DNA from: Burkholderia sp. Bp9143
GTDB lineage: Bacteria; Pseudomonadota; Gammaproteobacteria; Burkholderiales; Burkholderiaceae
Direction: 5' to 3'
Length of the DNA stretch: 64,000 bases
NCBI RefSeq assembly: GCF_003853645.1
Contig: NZ_QTPO01000003.1
Location: 174,145 to 238,144 of the forward strand
The translations under genes and the position numbers were made by a program. The stretch's first letter is position 1; each line of letters opens with the position of its first letter. The notes under the pieces were generated by a model. That model made no database searches. It worked only from the letters and a program-made list of their open reading frames with translations, and was not told where the DNA came from. Shown here one piece after another: positions 35,202 through 43,225 of the stretch.

Positions 35202-36869
35202 ATGACCATCCGCACGCTGACCGACCTGCTGTCGGTCTCGCCCCAGATCGCCGCGACCGACCTGCCCGCGCTGCACGCGGCCGGCATCCGCACGATCGTC
35301 TGCAACCGCCCGGACGGCGAAGGCGCCGACCAGCCGACCGTCGCCGAGATCCGCGCCGCCGCCGCGCCGCTCGGCATCGCCGTGCATTACCTGCCGGTCG
35401 ATACCGGCAAGGTCACCGACGACCAGGCCGCGCAGTTCGGCACGCTCGTCGCGTCGCTCGCCGGCCCGGTACTCGCGTATTGCCGCAGCGGCACACGTTC
35501 GGCGACGCTGTGGGCGCTGTCGCAGGCAGGCAGGCGGCCGGTCGGCGACATCGTCGCGATCGCCGCCACTGCCGGCTACGACCTCGGCGCGCTCGCGCCG
35601 CGTCTCGCGCAAGGCGGCCGTCAGGCCGCACCGGCCGTCGACGCGTGGCACGACATCGTGATCGTCGGCGCGGGCGCGGCCGGTGTCGCGGTCGCATCGA
35701 GCCTGCTTGCGCGCGACGCATCGCTCGATATCGCGGTGATCGACCCGGCCGATACGCACTACTACCAGCCGGGCTGGACGATGGTCGGCGCGGGCGTGTT
35801 CCGGCCCGACACGACCGCGCGCAGGATGGCAGACCTGCTGCCGCGCGGCGTGAAATGGATCCAGGCAGCCGTCGCCGGCTTCGAACCCGACGCACACACG
35901 GTGGTGCTCGACGGCTGCCGGCACATCGGCTACCGCAAGCTGGTCGTGTGCCCGGGGCTCAAGCTCGACTGGCACGCGATCGACGGCCTCGCGGAAACAC
36001 TCGGCCGCAACGGCGTCACGTCGAACTATCGCTACGATCTCGCGCCGTACACATGGGAGCTCGTGCGCGCATTCCGTGGCGGCAACGCGCTGTTCACGCA
36101 GCCGCCGATGCCGATCAAGTGCGCGGGCGCGCCGCAAAAGGCGATGTACCTGTCGTGCGATCACTGGCGGCGCACGGGCCGCCTCGGTGCCGCGAACGTC
36201 GAGTTCCTGAATGCGGGCGGCGCGCTGTTCGGGGTCCCCGACTATGTGCCCGCGCTGATGGAGTACGTCAAAAGCTACGACATCGCACTGTCGTTCGGCC
36301 ACAACCTCGTCGCGATCGACGGGCCGGCGCGACGCGCGACGTTCAGGCGCGCGCTGCCCGACGGCGGCACGGAAACCGTCGAGCGTGCATTCGACATGAT
36401 CCACGTCGTGCCGCCGCAGAAGGCGCCCGATTTCGTGCGCGCGAGCCCGCTCGCCGACGCGGCCGGCTGGATCGACGTCGATCCGGCGACGCTGCGGCAC
36501 AAGCAGTTCGCGGACGTCTTCGCGCTCGGCGACGTCACCAACACCACCAACGCGAAAACCGCCGCCGCGGCCCGCAAGCAGGCGCCTGTCGTCGCGCACA
36601 ACGTGCTCGCGTCGCTGGGCCTCGCGCACGGCGACGCCGCGTACGACGGCTACGGGTCGTGCCCGCTCACCGTCGAGCGCGGCAAGATCGTGCTAGCCGA
36701 ATTCCTGTACGGCGGCAAGGTCGCGCCGACCTTCCCTGCGTGGCTGATCGACGGCAGGCGTCCGTCGCGGCTCGCGTGGCTGCTCAAGGAGCGCGTGCTG
36801 CCGCCGCTCTACTGGAAGGCGATGCTCAAGGGCCGCGAATGGCTCGCGAAGCCCGCGATCGCACGTTGA
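35202..36869 (+). CDS. sqr: DUF442-sulfide:quinone oxidoreductase fusion protein
   Basis: A 555-residue two-domain enzyme. Residues 1-110 form a DUF442/beta-lactamase-hydrolase-like phosphatase-rhodanese domain with the loop YCRSGTRSA. From about 150 follows a sulfide:quinone oxidoreductase: FAD motif IVIVGAGAAGVAVA, then Cys250 in VVCPGLKLDW and Cys307 in PIKCAGAPQKAMYLSCDHW, the usual redox-active pair. The C-terminal FAD segment is FALGDVTNTTNAKTAAA, with an amphipathic membrane-binding tail. SQR oxidises H2S to persulfide and passes electrons to quinone; the front domain may transfer the sulfane sulfur. It lies 29 bp downstream of the dioxygenase gene. Confidence 0.9.
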   Translation: MTIRTLTDLLSVSPQIAATDLPALHAAGIRTIVCNRPDGEGADQPTVAEIRAAAAPLGIAVHYLPVDTGKVTDDQAAQFGTLVASLAGPVLAYCRSGTRSATLWALSQAGRRPVGDIVAIAATAGYDLGALAPRLAQGGRQAAPAVDAWHDIVIVGAGAAGVAVASSLLARDASLDIAVIDPADTHYYQPGWTMVGAGVFRPDTTARRMADLLPRGVKWIQAAVAGFEPDAHTVVLDGCRHIGYRKLVVCPGLKLDWHAIDGLAETLGRNGVTSNYRYDLAPYTWELVRAFRGGNALFTQPPMPIKCAGAPQKAMYLSCDHWRRTGRLGAANVEFLNAGGALFGVPDYVPALMEYVKSYDIALSFGHNLVAIDGPARRATFRRALPDGGTETVERAFDMIHVVPPQKAPDFVRASPLADAAGWIDVDPATLRHKQFADVFALGDVTNTTNAKTAAAARKQAPVVAHNVLASLGLAHGDAAYDGYGSCPLTVERGKIVLAEFLYGGKVAPTFPAWLIDGRRPSRLAWLLKERVLPPLYWKAMLKGREWLAKPAIAR

Positions 36870-36887
36870 CCGGAACCCGATGACACC

Positions 36888-37694
36888 ATGCTGATTTCTC
36901 TCGTACTCGGCGGCTTCGTCGGCGCCGTGCTCGGCCTCACCGGCGCGGGCGGCGGCATTCTCGCGGTGCCCGCGCTCGTCGTCGGGATGGGCTGGCCGAT
37001 GCAGCAGGCCACGCCCGTCGCGCTCGTCGCGGTGGCGGGCAGCGCCGCGCTCGGCGCGCTCGAAGGGTTTCGCCGCGGGCTCGTCCGCTATCGCGCGGCG
37101 CTGCTGATGGCCGTGGCCGGCGTGCCGCTCACGACGCTCGGCGTGAAGCTTGCGCACGTGCTGCCGCAACGCGTGCTGCTGGCGCTGTTCGCGCTGACGA
37201 TGCTCGTCGTCGCGGGCCGCCTGCTGCGGCAGGCGCTGCGCCGCGCGCCCGGCGACACGGACGAGTCGCCGCTGTGCGTCGGCCGCGTGAATCCCGATAC
37301 GGGCCGGCTCGTGTGGTCCTGGCCGGTCGGGCTCGCGCTTGCGTCGACCGGCGCGGTGACGGGGCTGATGACGGGCTTGCTCGGCGTCGGCGGCGGCTTC
37401 GTGATCGTGCCGATGCTGCGCAAGTTCACGAACGTGTCGATGCACGGCGTGGTCGCCACGTCGCTGATGGTGATCGCACTCGTCGGCACCGGCGGCGTGT
37501 TCGCGACACTCGTGTCGGGCACGCGCGCGCCGCTCGACATGATGCTGTGGTTTACGGTCGCGACGGCAATCGGGATGGCAGCCGGCCGCGGCGCATCGCG
37601 GCATCTGTCTGCACGGCACGTGCAGGCCGGGTTCGCTGCCGTGCTCGTCTGCGTGGCGCTCGGGCTGCTCGCGAAGGCGGCGTTCAGCGCGTAG
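36888..37694 (+). CDS. TauE/SafE family sulfite/sulfonate exporter-like permease
   Basis: A 268-residue membrane protein of the TauE/SafE (DUF81) family with seven to eight hydrophobic segments. It shows the internal repeat of the family: GGFVGAVLGLTGAGGGILAVPALV near the start and GAVTGLMTGLLGVGGGFVIVPML in the middle. It lies 18 bp after the SQR fusion gene, so it is in the sulfide operon and probably exports the sulfite produced by the dioxygenase. That role comes from context, since the family also includes organosulfonate carriers. A strong terminator follows. Confidence 0.9.
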   Translation: MLISLVLGGFVGAVLGLTGAGGGILAVPALVVGMGWPMQQATPVALVAVAGSAALGALEGFRRGLVRYRAALLMAVAGVPLTTLGVKLAHVLPQRVLLALFALTMLVVAGRLLRQALRRAPGDTDESPLCVGRVNPDTGRLVWSWPVGLALASTGAVTGLMTGLLGVGGGFVIVPMLRKFTNVSMHGVVATSLMVIALVGTGGVFATLVSGTRAPLDMMLWFTVATAIGMAAGRGASRHLSARHVQAGFAAVLVCVALGLLAKAAFSA

Positions 37695-37716
37695 GCCCCC
37701 GCAGCACGCCCCCAAG

Positions 37717-37758
37717 CAAAACGCCCGGCCCGACTCGTCGTCGGCACCGGGCGTTTTT
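37717..37758. terminator. Bidirectional terminator, sulfide operon / pot operon
   Basis: AAAACGCCCGG (37718-37728) pairs with CCGGGCGTTTT (37747-37757) across an 18-nt loop. A-tract and T-tract flank both sides, so it can stop transcription from the permease gene (+) and from the polyamine ABC operon (-). Confidence 0.85.
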
Positions 37759-37788
37759 CCTTGCGTCGGCAACCTGTGCGTGAATCCG

Positions 37789-38610
37789 TCAGGCGGCGAA
37801 CGCGGCCATCCGCTTGCGCTCCTGGCGCAGCATCACGAAGTTCGCGATCACGACGCCTGCCGTCACCGCGACGATGAACAGCGTCGCGAGCGCGTTCATC
37901 TCCGGGTTCAGGCCGAGGCGCACGCGCGAGAACACGACGAGCGGCAGCGTCGTCGAGCCGGGGCCCGACAGGAACGCCGACAGCACGAGGTCGTCGATCG
38001 ACAGCGTAAACGCCAGGAGCCAGCCCGCGACCAGCGCCTGCGAGATCAGCGGCAGCGTGATCGTGAAGAACACTTTCAGCGGCGTCGCGCCCAGATCGAG
38101 CGCGGCTTCCTCCAGCGACGGGTTCAGTTCGCGCACGCGCGACTGCACGATGATCGCGACGTACGAGATGCACAGCATCACGTGGCCCAGCCAGATCGTG
38201 AAGATGCCGCGCTCGGCCGGCCAGCCGATCCACTTCGCGAGCTCGATGAACAGCAGCAGCAGCGAGATGCCCTGGATCACCTCGGGGATCACGAGCGGTG
38301 CGTTGATCATCCCGCTGAACAGCGCGAAGCCGCGAAAGCGCCCCATCCGCGCGAGCACGAAGCCGGCCCACGTGCCGATGAACACCGACGCGAACGCTGT
38401 CAGGACGCCGATCTTCAGCGACAGCCACGCGGCCGTCAGCAGCTCGTCGTCCTCCACGAGCGCCGAGTACCAGCGGAACGAGAAGCCCGACCACACGGTG
38501 ACAAGCTTCGACTCGTTGAACGAATAGACGATCAGGCTGATGATCGGGATGTACAGGAATGCGAAGCCGGCGAACAGCGCCGCGAACTGCAGGTAACGAT
38601 TCGGCTTCAT
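37789..38610 (-). CDS. potI: Polyamine ABC transporter permease (PotI-like)
   Basis: A 273-residue inner-membrane permease of the spermidine/putrescine type with six hydrophobic segments. The EAA loop for ATPase contact is EEAALDLGATPLKVFFTITLPLISQALVAG. The segment before it (ISYVAIIVQSRVRELNPSLEEAA) is typical of PotI/PotC. Its ATG overlaps the stop of the upstream permease gene by four bases. It is the last gene of the operon, 31 bp before the terminator. The enterics-based name follows the order binding protein-ATPase-permease-permease (potFGHI). Confidence 0.88.
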   Translation of the reverse strand: MKPNRYLQFAALFAGFAFLYIPIISLIVYSFNESKLVTVWSGFSFRWYSALVEDDELLTAAWLSLKIGVLTAFASVFIGTWAGFVLARMGRFRGFALFSGMINAPLVIPEVIQGISLLLLFIELAKWIGWPAERGIFTIWLGHVMLCISYVAIIVQSRVRELNPSLEEAALDLGATPLKVFFTITLPLISQALVAGWLLAFTLSIDDLVLSAFLSGPGSTTLPLVVFSRVRLGLNPEMNALATLFIVAVTAGVVIANFVMLRQERKRMAAFAA

Positions 38611-39536
38611 CGACGGCGGCCCTCCTGCTCCTTCGCCTGGAAGTGCTGGAACATCGCCATCGGCACGAGCAGCAGCAGCACCATCGCGCAGGTCACGGCC
38701 GACGCCATCGGCCAGTCTGCGTTGTTGAAGAACTCATTCCACATCACGCGGCCGATCATCAGCGTGTTCGCGCCGCCGAGCAGTTCCGGAATCACGTACT
38801 CGCCGACCGCCGGAATGAACACCAGCAGGCAGCCCGCGATGACCCCGTTCTTCGACAGCGGCAGCGTGATCTGCACGAACGCCTTCCACGGCTTCGCGCC
38901 GAGGTCGTACGCGGCTTCGAGCAAGCGCAGGTCCATCTTCACGAGGTGCGCGTACAGCGGCATCACGAGGAACGGCAGGTACGAATACACCATCCCGATG
39001 TACACCGCATAGTTGGTGCGGTAAAGCTCGATCGGCGTATGGGTCAGGCCGATCCACATCAGGAAGTTGTTCAGGAGCCCGTTGTTCTTCAGGATCCCGA
39101 TCCACGCGTATACGCGGATCAGGAACGACGTCCAGAACGGCAGCATCACGCCCATCATCAGCAGGTTGCGGGTCGCCGGGTTCGAACGCGCGATGTAGTA
39201 CGCCATCGGATAGCCGATCAGCAGACACAGCAGCGTCGTGATCGCCGCGACCAGCACCGAGTTCACGTAGGTCGCGAAATACAGGCTGTCGGTGAGCAGG
39301 AACGCGTAGTGCGACAGGTTCAGCGCGACGTGCACGACGCCGTCCGCATACGACGCGAGTTCCGTATACGGGGGGATGCCGAGTTGCAGCTCCGCGAAGC
39401 TGATCTTCACGACCAGCACGAACGGCACGAGGAAGAACAGCACGAGCCACGTGTACGGCCCCGCGACGACCGCCGAGGCGCCGGTCAGGCTGAAGCGTCG
39501 CACGGGCCATGCGAGCAGGGACTTGAGCGTGCTCAT
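38607..39536 (-). CDS. potH: Polyamine ABC transporter permease (PotH-like)
   Basis: A 309-residue permease with a longer cytoplasmic N terminus, as in PotH/PotB. The EAA loop is LLEAAYDLGAKPWKAFVQITLPLSKNGVIAG. Helices include LVLFFLVPFVLVVKISF and MMGVMLPFWTSFLIRVYAW. It forms a heterodimeric channel with the following permease. Start and stop codons overlap those of the neighbours by four bases on both sides, so the three genes are translationally linked. Confidence 0.9.
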   Translation of the reverse strand: MSTLKSLLAWPVRRFSLTGASAVVAGPYTWLVLFFLVPFVLVVKISFAELQLGIPPYTELASYADGVVHVALNLSHYAFLLTDSLYFATYVNSVLVAAITTLLCLLIGYPMAYYIARSNPATRNLLMMGVMLPFWTSFLIRVYAWIGILKNNGLLNNFLMWIGLTHTPIELYRTNYAVYIGMVYSYLPFLVMPLYAHLVKMDLRLLEAAYDLGAKPWKAFVQITLPLSKNGVIAGCLLVFIPAVGEYVIPELLGGANTLMIGRVMWNEFFNNADWPMASAVTCAMVLLLLVPMAMFQHFQAKEQEGRRR

Positions 39537-40693
39537 GACGTCAGCACCACGCCTGCGGTCGCGCTCCAGCGCACGTAGATCTCGTCGCCGAGCGCCGGCG
39601 TGTCGAGCTCGGAGATCGCGAGGCTCGACACGTTCGCGATCACCGTCTTGCCCGCGTCGAGCTTCACGTGATACAGCGAATAGCCGCCCATGTACGCGAT
39701 GTTGGTGATCTTGCCGCGCGCCCAGTTGAACGCGCCTTCGGGCGGCTTGCGCGTGAGCGCGATCCGCTCGGGGCGCACCGACACCGTGACCGGCATCCCG
39801 AGCGGGCCCGTGATCCCGTGGCTCACGTACAGCCGGCTCGGCAGGTCCTGCGATTCGATGTACACGTGGTCGGGTTCGTCCTCGACGGTGACGCCTTCGA
39901 ACAGGTTGGTCGAGCCGATGAATTCGGCCGAGAAGCGGCTGTTCGGATATTCGTAGACTTCGTTCGGCGAGCCGATCTGCACGATCTGCCCTTCGCTCAT
40001 CACGGCGAGCCGGTTCGCCATCGTCATCGCCTCTTCCTGGTCGTGCGTGACCATGATGCAGGTGACGCCGACCTTGTTCAGGATGTTGACGAGCTCGATC
40101 TGCGTGCGCTGGCGGATCTGCTTGTCGAGCGCCGACATCGGCTCGTCGAGCAGCAGCACCTTCGGGCGCTTGACGAGCGACCGCGCGAGCGCGACGCGCT
40201 GCTGCTGGCCGCCCGACAGCTGGTGCGGCTTGCGCTTCGCATACTTGCTCATCTGCACGAGCTCGAGCGCCGCGGCAACGCGCTCCTTCAGCTCCGCCTT
40301 CGGCGTGCCTTCCTGCTTCAGGCCGTATGCGACGTTCGACTCGACCGACATGTGCGGGAACAGCGCATACGACTGGAACATCATGTTCACGGGCCGCTTG
40401 TACGGCGGCATCTGCGCGAGGTCCTCGCCGTCGATCAGGATCTTGCCCGACGTGACCGTCTCGAGGCCCGCGAGCATCCGCAGCAGCGTCGACTTGCCGG
40501 ACCCCGAGCTGCCGAGCAGCGCGAACAGCTCGCCCTGGCGCACCGTCAGGTTCACGTTGCGCACCACTTCGGTTTCGCCGAATTTCTTGACGACGTCGAC
40601 GATCTGGACAAAGTTCTCGGCGCGCGTATCGGCACCGGACGAAGGAACGAAGGACGGTGCGCCCACGACCGGCGCACCCGACTGGCTATTCAT
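39533..40693 (-). CDS. potG: Polyamine ABC transporter ATPase (PotG-like)
   Basis: A 386-residue ATP-binding subunit. Walker A is GSSGSGKST, the signature LSGGQQQR, Walker B VLLLDEPMSALD, and the H-loop MVTHDQEEAMT. The C-terminal regulatory OB-fold (about 270-386, EYPNSRFSAEFIGSTNLFEG and VSVRPERIAL) is normal for the PotA/PotG/MalK group. An N-terminal extension of about 30 Ser/Ala/Pro-rich residues is longer than in E. coli. It lies downstream of the binding-protein gene across an 86-bp gap with a GC-rich hairpin. Confidence 0.93.
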   Translation of the reverse strand: MNSQSGAPVVGAPSFVPSSGADTRAENFVQIVDVVKKFGETEVVRNVNLTVRQGELFALLGSSGSGKSTLLRMLAGLETVTSGKILIDGEDLAQMPPYKRPVNMMFQSYALFPHMSVESNVAYGLKQEGTPKAELKERVAAALELVQMSKYAKRKPHQLSGGQQQRVALARSLVKRPKVLLLDEPMSALDKQIRQRTQIELVNILNKVGVTCIMVTHDQEEAMTMANRLAVMSEGQIVQIGSPNEVYEYPNSRFSAEFIGSTNLFEGVTVEDEPDHVYIESQDLPSRLYVSHGITGPLGMPVTVSVRPERIALTRKPPEGAFNWARGKITNIAYMGGYSLYHVKLDAGKTVIANVSSLAISELDTPALGDEIYVRWSATAGVVLTS

Positions 40694-40726
40694 GATGTGC
40701 TGCTTCTCTCCTGCGTTTGACGAACA

Positions 40727-40751
40727 AAGCCCCCGGGGGCACCAGGGGCTT
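40727..40751 (-). other. Hairpin between potF-like and potG-like genes
   Basis: AAGCCCC (40727-40733) pairs with GGGGCTT (40745-40751). No T-run follows on the minus strand, so this is more likely an mRNA-stability or partial-attenuation hairpin than a full terminator. Such hairpins often protect abundant binding-protein transcripts. Confidence 0.5.
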
Positions 40752-40779
40752 CATGACTGCTGGCTCACTGCGGCTCGCT

Positions 40780-41874
40780 TCAGCGGCCCGATTTCAGCTC
40801 GGTCCACAGACGCGTCTGCAGACGCTGGATTTCAGGCGGCAGCGGCTTGAGCAGGAACAGCGTCTTCACGACATCGGCCGGCGGGTACACGGCCGGGTCG
40901 TTCGCGACGTCCGGCCGCACGTACTTGCGAGCCTCGGCGTTCGCGCTCGGGTAGTACACGGCGTTCGTGATCGCCGCGTGCACCTTCGGATCCTCGATGT
41001 AGTTGATCCACTGCAGCGCGGCGTCCTTGTTCTTCGCGTCCTTCGGGATCGTCATCACGTCGAACCACACCGGCGCGCCGCCCTTCGGAATGTAGTACTC
41101 GACCTTGTACGGCTTCTTCGCTTCGATCGCGCGATGCTTCGCGATCACGACGTCGCCCGACCAGCCGAACGCGAAGCAGATGTCGCCGCCGACGAGGTCG
41201 TTGATGTAGCCCGACGAGTTGAACTGCGTGATGTACGGGCGGATCTTCTTCAGCACGTCCATCGCGGCCTTGTAGTCGGCCGGGTTCGTGCTCATCGGAT
41301 CCTTGCCGATGTAGTGCAGCGCCGCCGCGAACATCTGGTCCGGCGCGTCGAGCACCGACACGCCGCAGGTCTTCAGCTTCGAAAGGTTTTCCGGCTTGAA
41401 CAGGATGTCCCAGTTGTCGAGCGGGACCTTGCCGAGCGCCTGCTGCGCCTTCGTCAGGTTGTATGCGAGACCGGTCGTGCCGTACGCCCAGGGCACCGCG
41501 TACTTGTTGCCCGGGTCGGCGCCGGCGACGAGCGCCATCAGCTGCGGATCGAGGTACTTGAGGTTCGGCAGCTTCGACTTGTCGAGCGGCGTGAAGATGC
41601 CGGCCGCGATCTGCTTGCCCGCGTAGTTGCTGGTCGGCACGACGATGTCGTAGCCCGAGCTGCCCGTCAGCAGCTTCGCCTGCAGCGTGTCGTCGCTGTC
41701 GTAGTTGTCGTAGCGAACCTTGACGCCCGTCTGCTTCTCGAAGTTCGGGATCGTGTCCTTCGCAATGTAGTCCGACCAGTTATAGACATTGAGCTGCGTA
41801 TCCTTTGCCGCCGCCGCCGATGCACCCACGCACAGCGCGAGCGCTGCGAACCGGCCCACTACTTTTGCTTTCAT
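40780..41874 (-). CDS. potF: Polyamine-binding periplasmic protein (PotF-like)
   Basis: A 364-residue solute-binding protein. The signal peptide is residues 1-23 (cleavage around ASAAAA-KD). The mature start QLNVYNWSDYIAKDTIPNFEKQTGVKVRYDNYDSDDTLQAKLLTGSSGYDIVVPTSNY is the PotF/PotD hallmark; the Asp and Trp residues that hold the diamine are in the NWSDY and SGYDIV segments. It delivers putrescine, or another short polyamine, to the permease pair. As the first gene of the operon it should be the best expressed. It lies on the minus strand with its promoter region at about 41875-42000. Confidence 0.93.
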   Translation of the reverse strand: MKAKVVGRFAALALCVGASAAAAKDTQLNVYNWSDYIAKDTIPNFEKQTGVKVRYDNYDSDDTLQAKLLTGSSGYDIVVPTSNYAGKQIAAGIFTPLDKSKLPNLKYLDPQLMALVAGADPGNKYAVPWAYGTTGLAYNLTKAQQALGKVPLDNWDILFKPENLSKLKTCGVSVLDAPDQMFAAALHYIGKDPMSTNPADYKAAMDVLKKIRPYITQFNSSGYINDLVGGDICFAFGWSGDVVIAKHRAIEAKKPYKVEYYIPKGGAPVWFDVMTIPKDAKNKDAALQWINYIEDPKVHAAITNAVYYPSANAEARKYVRPDVANDPAVYPPADVVKTLFLLKPLPPEIQRLQTRLWTELKSGR

Positions 41875-42235
41875 CCCGTTCTCCCTCCGGCCGGACCGCT
41901 TGTCCGGCTGCCGTCTGCCTCATCATGGCGGCGCATTCTGGCACGCCGCCCCTCGAAAACCCCGAACGCTACCACCATTCGCGCTCCGTCACAAAAAAAT
42001 CATGCCCGTGTCGCGCAAACGGAACAGATTCCCGCCGCCGGCCGCTCCAGCGGCCCGCGCAGCGGGGCGTTCCGGGGGAATTCTATCGGGTAATCGGCGT
42101 CTGTCCATCAGGAAAAGAAAGCGGTGGCGAACCGGTCCGGACGGGGGGCCGGCGCGCCGCCCGCATCGCTGCCCGGCCGCGTCATCCCGATGCATTAAAA
42201 TGACGCCCCGACGATTCAACGCGCGAACCTTCCCG
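41875..42235. other. Promoter region between potF and the DUF1289 gene
   Basis: About 360 bases without a supported gene. Arg/Pro-rich frames here have no recognisable content. A short A-tract near 41993-42000 is the only notable composition change. No operator-like palindrome of good length was found. Confidence 0.4.
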
Positions 42236-42439
42236 ATGGCCTCCAATCTCCACGATCTGCCTGACAGCCCCTGCATCGGCGTGTGCTCGACCCTCTTCGA
42301 CGAAGTCTGCAAGGGCTGCGGCCGAACGGCCGCCGAAGTGTCGAACTGGGTATTCCTGAGCGACGACGAGAAACGCGCGGTCTGGGAGCGCATCACGCGC
42401 GACGGCACCGCGATGCGCTTCCAGTACGACAAGCTGTAA
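42236..42439 (+). CDS. DUF1289 small protein
   Basis: A 67-residue protein with the DUF1289 signature SPCIGVCSTLFDEVCKGCGRTAAEVSNW: four spaced cysteines that may bind a metal, followed by WVFLSDDEKRAVWERI. The family is common in proteobacteria and has no known function. ATG 42236 is the only start that gives the usual short leader before the cysteine motif. It is convergent with ompW, with a shared terminator between them. Confidence 0.9.
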   Translation: MASNLHDLPDSPCIGVCSTLFDEVCKGCGRTAAEVSNWVFLSDDEKRAVWERITRDGTAMRFQYDKL

Positions 42440-42449
42440 ATCCGCCGCA

Positions 42450-42483
42450 CAAAAAAAGAGCGGCATGCCGACTGCCATGCCGC
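42450..42483 (-). terminator. Terminator of ompW
   Basis: On the minus strand, GCGGCATG pairs with CATGCCGC (arms at 42476-42483 and 42460-42467) and is followed, after TC, by seven T residues (A-tract 42451-42457). It lies 30 bp past the ompW stop. Confidence 0.85.
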
Positions 42484-42514
42484 CAACCCCAACTCTGTTC
42501 TTTTCCGCAGGCGT

Positions 42515-43156
42515 CTAGAACTTCATCCCGACGCCCACGCCGACGATCAGCGGATCGATGTGCAGCGTGCCGATGCCCTTGTCGCCAAGCGTCGCATCGG
42601 TGCTCATCCAGATCTTCTTCACGTCGACGTTCAAGAACACCTTCTTCGTGACCTGCACGTCGACGCCGAACTGCAGCGCCGGGCCGAAGCTGCTCTTGTT
42701 GATCGATACGCCCTCGCCGCCGACGTTGAGCCCGTTGTTGTAGAAGTACGTGTAGTTCAGGCCCGCGCCGACGTACGGACGCACCTTGCCGGCATGGTTG
42801 AAGTGGTACTGCAGCAGCAGCGTCGGCGGCAGCACGCCCACGCCGCCGAGATTGCCGAGGCTCGACGTCATCTGGTGCCGCGACGTGGCGAGGATCAGCT
42901 CCACGCCCAGGTAGTCGCGGATCATGTAGGTGAAGTCGAGCTCCGGCACGATCGCGTTGTTCACGCCGGTATTGATCGCGCCGAGCGTGTCGCTCGCGCG
43001 CTCGTTCGGCTGGATGCTGATCGCGCGCAGCCGGACCAGGACGTCACCCTGGTTGATCCCGTCGCCCGGCGACGCCGCGTGCGACAGCACGGGCATCGTG
43101 ACGAGGCTCGCCGCGACGGCGGCAGCGGTGACACATGTTCGAATGGTTTTGTGCAT
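42515..43156 (-). CDS. ompW: OmpW family outer membrane protein
   Basis: A 213-residue small beta-barrel. The signal peptide is residues 1-27 (LSHAA cleavage). The OmpW start is INQGDVLVRLRAISIQPNE. Strand-turn repeats follow (VPELDFTYMIRDYLGVELILATSRHQ, LLQYHFNHAGKVRPYVGAGLNYTYFYN), and the C-terminal phenylalanine needed for barrel assembly is present (GVGVGMKF). OmpW forms a narrow channel for hydrophobic molecules and is induced in low oxygen in several bacteria. An FNR/ANR-type box upstream supports the same control here. Confidence 0.93.
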   Translation of the reverse strand: MHKTIRTCVTAAAVAASLVTMPVLSHAASPGDGINQGDVLVRLRAISIQPNERASDTLGAINTGVNNAIVPELDFTYMIRDYLGVELILATSRHQMTSSLGNLGGVGVLPPTLLLQYHFNHAGKVRPYVGAGLNYTYFYNNGLNVGGEGVSINKSSFGPALQFGVDVQVTKKVFLNVDVKKIWMSTDATLGDKGIGTLHIDPLIVGVGVGMKF

Positions 43157-43183
43157 GGTGCGGACCCTTGAAGAACGTATTCC

Positions 43184-43225
43184 ATTCTCGTCGTAGGGTC
43201 TTTTCGCCGTCTTGATATCCGTCAA
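43184..43225 (-). promoter_or_regulatory. FNR/ANR box and -10 element of ompW
   Basis: TTGAC-GGAT-ATCAA (minus strand, 43225-43212) matches the FNR/ANR consensus TTGAT-N4-ATCAA at nine of ten positions. A GAGAAT element at 43189-43184 lies where the -10 should be if the box is centred at -41.5, putting the start of transcription near 43177, 21 nt before the ompW ATG. The box overlaps the stop codon of the upstream monooxygenase gene. Confidence 0.7.
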
